A program made the translations under genes and the position numbers. From Roseospira goensis (GTDB lineage: Bacteria; Pseudomonadota; Alphaproteobacteria; Rhodospirillales; Rhodospirillaceae): DNA of 50,492 bases. The stretch is from assembly GCF_014197795.1 (NCBI RefSeq), contig NZ_JACIGI010000026.1, forward strand, positions 1-50,492, given 5' to 3'. Each line of letters starts with the position of its first letter. The stretch's first letter is position 1. Positions 45,664 through 50,492 of the stretch are shown piece by piece. The notes beneath the pieces are model-generated. The model was not told where the DNA came from and did not search any database. It worked only from the letters and a program-made list of their open reading frames with translations.

Positions 45664-48024
45664 ATGAATATCTTAGCGCGCCTTGTCCTGGCGCTTGGGG
45701 GCGTGTCCCTGATCGCCGCCGTGGCGGTGGCTGTCGTGTTCACGCTGTTCATGGAGCGGCTGACGGATCAGGCCGCGGAACAGCAACTTGCATCCCTGTT
45801 CAGCCGGCTCGACACCAGCCTGGCGGCGGAGGGGGAGCGGGCGCTCTCGCTGGCCACGGTGGTGGCCGAGAACCCGACCGCCAGCGCCGCCTTCGACGCG
45901 GGTGACCGGGAGGCGCTCCTGGCCATGTATCGGCCGGCGTTCGAGCGCATGCGCGACGACTTCGGGGTTCGGCAGTTCCAGTTTCACACCCCGCCGGCGA
46001 CCTCGTTCGTCCGCATCCACAAGCCGGAGAAGTTCGGCGACGACCTGTCGGGCTTCCGCAAGACGGTGGTGGCGGCCAACCAGGAGCGCACCCCGATCCG
46101 CGGCCTGGAGCGCGGCGTGGCCGGCCTGGGCATGCGCGGCGTCTCGCCGGTGTTTCACGACGGCGCCCACGTCGGCAGCGTCGAGTTCGGGCTGTCGTTC
46201 GGCCAGCCCTTCTTCGAGAGCTTTGCGGCCGCCACCGGCGCCCGCGTCGGCCTCTACCTGCAGACCGACGGCGGGACGTTCGAGCCCTTCGCGAGCACCG
46301 ACGCCAACGGCCGCCGCTACCTCACCGATACCGACCTGGCGGCGGCCCTCGACGGCACGCCTGTCACCGAGGAGATCACCGACGGCGACATCACGCTCGC
46401 CCTGATGGCCCGACCGGTCCAGGACTACCGCGGCCGCAACATCGGGGTCGCCACCATCGCGCTGGACGCCACGCCGTTTCACGAGCGCATGGCCGATGCC
46501 CGCTGGCTGGCGGTGATCGCCACGGTCGCCGCCCTGCTGGGCGCCTTGGTCATCGGCACGCTGATCGCGCGCGGGATCGCCGGCCCGGTGCAACTCGTCA
46601 CCGATGCCCTGGTCCGGTTGTCGAAGCGCGACTACACGGTCGCGTTGCCGGACGCCAAGGGACGCGGCGAACTGCCGCGCATGATCCGTGCCCTCAAGGA
46701 CTTCCGCGAGAAGGCACAGGAGGTGGACGCGGCGCAGCGCAGTCACGCGGCCCGCGTTGCGGATCTGGAGCGGCAGGCCCATGACGTTGCGTCGCAGGCC
46801 CGCCTGAACCTGCGCGGCACGGTATCGGCGGCGATCCAATCCAACGAGGCGATGATCACGCTCGCGCACATGATGTACGAGGTGAAGACGGCGAACACCC
46901 AGACCCAGACCGTCGCCTCGGCCGTCGAACAGATGGAAGCGTCGACCCGCGAGATTTCCGGCACCTCGGAGCAGGCCGCCCACGATGCCGAAAGCGCCCG
47001 CACCGCGGCCGGCGAAGGGGTCACCGGTGCCGGCAAGGCGGTGGAGTCCATGGAAGACATCTATACCGCGGTGCGCGGCGCGGCCGACCGCGTCGACACC
47101 CTGGCGGAAGCGTCGGCGCAGATCGGCGAGATCGTGCAGCAGATCGAGGACATCGCCGACCAGACCAACCTTCTGGCGCTGAACGCCACGATCGAGGCGG
47201 CCCGCGCCGGCGACGCCGGCAAGGGCTTCGCGGTGGTGGCCAACGAGGTCAAGAGCCTCGCCAGTCAGACGGCCCGCGCCACCGAGGATATCCGGGGCCG
47301 CATCGCCACCCTGCGCGACGAAATCGCCACCATCGTCGAGGCCATGGACACCGGCGCCCGCGCGGTCGAGGACGGCCGCGGCGTGATCAGCGGCCTCGGC
47401 GGACAGCTCGAAGGCATCGCCGGCGGGATCTCCGGCGTCACCGAGAAGATGCAGGCCATCGCACATCTTCTCGGACAACAGACGCAATCGGCGCGGGACA
47501 TTGCGAGCGGCACGGCGGCGATCGCGGATGTCTCTGGCCGCAACACCGAGGAGGTCCAGCAGGCTATCGATTCCATGGATGACGCCACCGGCGTGCTCAA
47601 CGAGCAGGTCAACCGCTTCGCCAGCCTGGCCGGCTCCCTCGTCATGGTCGAGGTCGCCAAGAACGACCACGTGCTGTTCAAGAAGCGGATCGTTGATACG
47701 GTGATCGGTCGCGACACCTGGAAGGCGGAGGAGATCCCCGACCACACCGCCTGTCGCCTGGGGACGTGGTACAAGGAGGTCACCATCCCGGAGCTGCGGA
47801 ACCATCCCGCCTATCGTGATCTGGACGCGCCGCACGCGGAGGTGCACCGGCACGGCCGCGAGGCGGTTCGCAAGGCCGCCGCCGGCGACATGGACGGGGC
47901 GCTGCAATCGCTCGACGCCCTGAACACGGCCAGCCACGCGGTGGTCAACCGCCTGAACGATCTCTCGGCCGTGGTCGAGGGGATGGAGGATCGCCGCCTG
48001 AAGGAAGAGGCGCAGGCCCTCTAA
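45664..48024 (+). CDS. Methyl-accepting chemotaxis protein with dCache and CZB domains
   Basis: The 786-aa chemoreceptor has TM1 at about 7-29, a periplasmic double-Cache region (31-280; [29 protein letters not shown] and [14 protein letters not shown] read as dCache_3), TM2 at about 281-304 and a HAMP domain. A signalling hairpin follows (tip region [35 protein letters not shown]). A C-terminal CZB zinc domain (about 660-770) has a His in [20 protein letters not shown] and HAEVHRHG, the His-His/Cys-His set. CZB domains sense zinc or hypochlorous acid. The ATG at 45664 follows GGAGCGG. It stands alone with 172 bp upstream. Confidence 0.95.
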   Translation: MNILARLVLALGGVSLIAAVAVAVVFTLFMERLTDQAAEQQLASLFSRLDTSLAAEGERALSLATVVAENPTASAAFDAGDREALLAMYRPAFERMRDDFGVRQFQFHTPPATSFVRIHKPEKFGDDLSGFRKTVVAANQERTPIRGLERGVAGLGMRGVSPVFHDGAHVGSVEFGLSFGQPFFESFAAATGARVGLYLQTDGGTFEPFASTDANGRRYLTDTDLAAALDGTPVTEEITDGDITLALMARPVQDYRGRNIGVATIALDATPFHERMADARWLAVIATVAALLGALVIGTLIARGIAGPVQLVTDALVRLSKRDYTVALPDAKGRGELPRMIRALKDFREKAQEVDAAQRSHAARVADLERQAHDVASQARLNLRGTVSAAIQSNEAMITLAHMMYEVKTANTQTQTVASAVEQMEASTREISGTSEQAAHDAESARTAAGEGVTGAGKAVESMEDIYTAVRGAADRVDTLAEASAQIGEIVQQIEDIADQTNLLALNATIEAARAGDAGKGFAVVANEVKSLASQTARATEDIRGRIATLRDEIATIVEAMDTGARAVEDGRGVISGLGGQLEGIAGGISGVTEKMQAIAHLLGQQTQSARDIASGTAAIADVSGRNTEEVQQAIDSMDDATGVLNEQVNRFASLAGSLVMVEVAKNDHVLFKKRIVDTVIGRDTWKAEEIPDHTACRLGTWYKEVTIPELRNHPAYRDLDAPHAEVHRHGREAVRKAAAGDMDGALQSLDALNTASHAVVNRLNDLSAVVEGMEDRRLKEEAQAL

Positions 48025-48029
48025 GCCCC

Positions 48030-48377
48030 ATGACACGGACCGCCATGACCGCATCCGGACCCGAGGCGCTCGGTCCCTGTCCGCTGTGCGGCCGGCCGAT
48101 GATCGCCGGCCCCAGCGTGGAGCGCCACCACTGGACCCCCCGGACCTTCGGGGGACGCGAGAGCGCCGCGATGCATCAGGTATGCCATCGCATGGTGCAC
48201 CGCCTGTTCGACGAGGCCACCCTGGCGCGTGAGCGCAACACCGCCGAGGCGCTGCGCGCCCATCCCGACATGGCCCGCTTCCTGACCTGGGTGCGGCGCC
48301 AGCCGCCGGAGTACATGGACTGGGCCGAGCGTCCCGGCCGGCACGGCCGCAAGGGCGCCGCGCGGCGGCGGCGATGA
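48030..48377 (+). CDS. HNH-type zinc/nuclease-like protein
   Basis: The 115-aa product has CPLCGRPM, ERHHWTPRTFGG and MHQVCHRMVHRLF, the arrangement of a small HNH domain with a CxxC/CxxH zinc site. The tail is Arg/Lys-rich (GRHGRKGAARRRR), consistent with nucleic-acid binding. Its stop overlaps the mnmC start (ATGA), so both are translated together. The start could also be 48045. Nuclease activity is not proven; the overlap with a tRNA-modification gene makes an RNA-linked role possible. Confidence 0.75.
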   Translation: MTRTAMTASGPEALGPCPLCGRPMIAGPSVERHHWTPRTFGGRESAAMHQVCHRMVHRLFDEATLARERNTAEALRAHPDMARFLTWVRRQPPEYMDWAERPGRHGRKGAARRRR

Positions 48378-50365
48378 CCGGCGCCGGGACGGACTGGCCC
48401 CTCCGCCGCCCTCGTCTGCGCTGGACCGCCGACGGCACGCCGGAAAGCCTCGACTTCGGCGACGTGTTCGCGGCCCGCGCCGGGGCCGTCGCAGAGGTGT
48501 GCCATGTCGTCCTGGACGGCCTGGGCGCCCCGGACGTGTGGCGCCGCCCAGGCCCCTTCGTCATCGGCGAGACGGGATTCGGGACCGGCCTGAACCTGCT
48601 GGTCTGTTGGGACCTGTGGCGGCGCACCGCGCCGCCGGGCGCGCGGCTGCACTGGGTCTCGGTGGAGGCGTTCCCGCTGAGCGCTTGCGAGGCCGCCCGG
48701 GCGCTGGCCCGCCTGCCCGCGCTGGCCGACCTGGCAGCGCGGCTGGTGCGGGCCTGGCCGCCGGCCCTGCCCGGCCTTCATGCGCGGGCGCTCGACGACC
48801 GGGTGACCCTCACCCTGGCGCTGGGAGACGTGCGGGACGCCCTGCCCGCCCTGACCGGGCCGGTCGACGCCTGGGTGCTGGACGGCTTCGCGCCAGCGCG
48901 CAATCCGGCCATGTGGGATGCGGCCGTGCTGGCCGAGGTGGCGCGCCTCAGCCGCCCCGGCGCCCGCCTCGCCACCTACACCGCCGCCGGCGCGGTGCGG
49001 CGCGGGCTGTCCGACGCCGGCTTCAGAGTCGCGCGCGCCCCGGGGTTCGGCGGCAAGCGCGATTGTCTGCGGGCGGTGTTCGAGGCAGGATCGTCCAGCG
49101 TCCCCGCCACGCCACACCCCAACGGCCCCCGGATCGCGGTGATCGGGGCCGGCATCGCCGGCTGTGCGGTGGCGGCGGCGCTGCGCCGGCGCGGCGCCGG
49201 CGACGTGGTGGTGGTCGATGCCCGGGGCCATCCGCGCGACAGCCTGCCCCCCGCCCTGCTCGGTCTGCTGGAGCCGCGCCTTGAGAAGGCGGACTCCCCC
49301 GCCGGCCGCCTGCATGCCGCCGCCGCGTCGCAGGCGATCGCGCTTTACGACGCCCTCGCCGCCGCCGGCCTCAACCCATGGCGCGGCCCGCGCGGGGTGC
49401 TCGCGGCCGACCGGGGCCGGCGCGATGACGCCTGGCGCCGCGCCGTCGTGGATCGCCTGAGTTGGCCGCCGGAGCGTCTGGCGCTGCTGGACGCCGCGAC
49501 GGCCGCCCGGACGGTCGGCACCGCCCCACCGGGCGCAACCGCGCTGTGGCACCCCCGGGGCGGCGCACTGGCGCCGCCGGCGTTGCTGCCGGCGCTGCTG
49601 GGCGACACGGCCGTGATGACCGCCGCCGTGGCCGCCGTCACGCCCCGCGACGATGGCGGCTGGCGCGTGTGCGACGCGACCGGCGCGGCGCTTCTGGACG
49701 CCGACGCCGTGGTGCTGGCGACCGCCTCGGACACCGCCAGGCTGTGGCCCGCCGCCGCGCTGCCATTGCGGCCGACGCGCGGACAGGTCAGCCTCCTGCG
49801 GGCCGCCGGGCCGGACGCCGCGCCCCGCGTCGCCGTCTCCAGCGGGGCCTACGCCACCCCCGCGATACCGGACGGCGCCGGCGGCTGGATCCGCATCCTC
49901 GGCGCCACCCAGGAGCCCTGGCGGCCCGGCGATCCCGACCCCTACGCGCCCCGGGCGGGCGACGACGCCCGCATCCGCGCCAACCTGGCCGCCGTCTGGC
50001 CGGCCCTGGCCGACGCGCTGGCGAGCGAACCGACGGTCGCGGCCCTGGCCGGCCTGCGCGCCACCACGCCCGACCACCTGCCCCTGGCCGGCCCGCTGTT
50101 CGACGCCGCCACCGTCGCGGCCAACCAGGGCGATGCCTTGCGCCGGACCGGGCGCGCGCCCGCCCCCCCGCCGGCGGTGACGGGCCTGTTCACCGTCTGC
50201 GGGCTGGGCTCGCACGGCCTGACCATGGCCCCCCTGGTGGCCGAGATGGTCGCCGCCCAGATCACGGGCACGCCGTGGCCCGTCACGGCGGACCTGGGCG
50301 CCGCGCTGTGTCCGGCCCGCTTTGCGGTGCGGGCGCTCATCCGGGGCCGTCCGGTCGGCGCCTGA
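48374..50365 (+). CDS. mnmC: Bifunctional tRNA 5-methylaminomethyl-2-thiouridine synthesis protein MnmC
   Basis: The 663-aa fusion completes the mnm5s2U wobble modification. The N-terminal methyltransferase domain (about 1-235) has FVIGETGFGTGLNLLVCWDLW and AWVLDGFAPARNPAMWD. The C-terminal FAD oxidoreductase (about 250-663) has the dinucleotide motif IAVIGAGIAGCAVAAALRRR, PTRGQVSLL and GLGSHGLTMAPLVAEM. Both catalytic halves look intact. The ATG overlaps the HNH gene stop. MnmE/MnmG partners are not in the window. Confidence 0.93.
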   Translation: MTGAGTDWPLRRPRLRWTADGTPESLDFGDVFAARAGAVAEVCHVVLDGLGAPDVWRRPGPFVIGETGFGTGLNLLVCWDLWRRTAPPGARLHWVSVEAFPLSACEAARALARLPALADLAARLVRAWPPALPGLHARALDDRVTLTLALGDVRDALPALTGPVDAWVLDGFAPARNPAMWDAAVLAEVARLSRPGARLATYTAAGAVRRGLSDAGFRVARAPGFGGKRDCLRAVFEAGSSSVPATPHPNGPRIAVIGAGIAGCAVAAALRRRGAGDVVVVDARGHPRDSLPPALLGLLEPRLEKADSPAGRLHAAAASQAIALYDALAAAGLNPWRGPRGVLAADRGRRDDAWRRAVVDRLSWPPERLALLDAATAARTVGTAPPGATALWHPRGGALAPPALLPALLGDTAVMTAAVAAVTPRDDGGWRVCDATGAALLDADAVVLATASDTARLWPAAALPLRPTRGQVSLLRAAGPDAAPRVAVSSGAYATPAIPDGAGGWIRILGATQEPWRPGDPDPYAPRAGDDARIRANLAAVWPALADALASEPTVAALAGLRATTPDHLPLAGPLFDAATVAANQGDALRRTGRAPAPPPAVTGLFTVCGLGSHGLTMAPLVAEMVAAQITGTPWPVTADLGAALCPARFAVRALIRGRPVGA

Positions 50366-50403
50366 CAAAGCCCATGCGGGGATTGCGGGTCGATGTGCCA
50401 GGG

Positions 50404-50492
50404 CTATCGCATTTGGCCGATGATGGTTCTGGCGAAGTCGTTGGTCCAACCACAGCGCTTGCGTTTGCGACGGATGGAGATGCCGGGCCGGG
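50404..50492 (-). CDS. Possible 3' fragment of an unidentified gene at the window edge
   Basis: The minus strand reads an open frame with basic residues ending WTNDFARTIIGQMR before a TAG at 50404-50406; it continues beyond the window. The composition is less GC-rich than the rest, unlike neighbouring genes, which could mark a mobile element. A plus-strand frame starting MCQGYRIWPMMVLAKSL at about 50393 is an alternative. I cannot assign a family. Confidence 0.25.
   Translation of the reverse strand, partial: RPGISIRRKRKRCGWTNDFARTIIGQMR

Overview
The window is very GC-rich (about 70% or more by eye), densely packed chromosomal DNA. Gene content and local gene orders point to an alphaproteobacterium of the Rhodospirillales type. 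The markers are B12-dependent NrdJ, the flagellar proteins MotE, DUF6468 and FlaF, a DUF2155 protein beside aat, and a dgt-argS-SPOR-nagZ-scpA-scpB run. I see no rRNA, tRNA, CRISPR or complete insertion sequence. Assignments rest on motif reading without database searches.

Layout. (1) 1-8503: nrdJ (minus strand) with an inverted pair of DnaA boxes in its upstream region; a 901-aa Ala/Pro-rich membrane-anchored protein; a DUF2155 protein converging on, and overlapping, aat. (2) 8659-24152, motility island. The minus strand carries two MotB-like proteins coupled to a 1165-aa exported TPR protein, then a CheY-like regulator, motE, DUF6468, fliM and fliL. The plus strand carries flgF, flgG, flgA and flgH behind a very good sigma-54 promoter, then a FlaF-like gene. 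hupE, on the minus strand between flgH and flaF, has a structured leader. (3) 24413-29846: glycolate oxidase genes glcD, glcE and glcF, interrupted by one palindromic repeat and followed by a five-copy 81-bp hairpin array, then YjbQ and DUF3253 genes. (4) 29878-32000: an orphan YnjB-type binding protein and three small genes, including a 48-aa membrane protein coupled to an OB-fold protein. (5) 32266-39758: minus-strand housekeeping run dgt-argS-SPOR-nagZ-site-2 protease-scpA-scpB, mostly overlapping or closely spaced. (6) 39872-45491: a ferredoxin gene divergent from korA-korB, with a perfect FNR/FixK-type palindrome between them, followed by a ferritin-like protein, a dehydrogenase and an esterase. 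(7) 45664-50365: a dCache-HAMP-MCP-CZB chemoreceptor, an HNH protein and mnmC. The last 90 bases are less GC-rich and may be the edge of an unrelated element.

How it fits together. Flagellar switch, rod, ring and stator-associated genes lie in divergent transcription units. KorAB with its ferredoxin looks like an oxygen-sensitive 2-oxoacid oxidoreductase under anaerobic control. The least explained parts are the MotB-like pair, in which only one member keeps the ion-channel aspartate, together with the coupled TPR protein; the 81-bp hairpin array; the hupE leader hairpin; and the DnaA-box pair at nrdJ.
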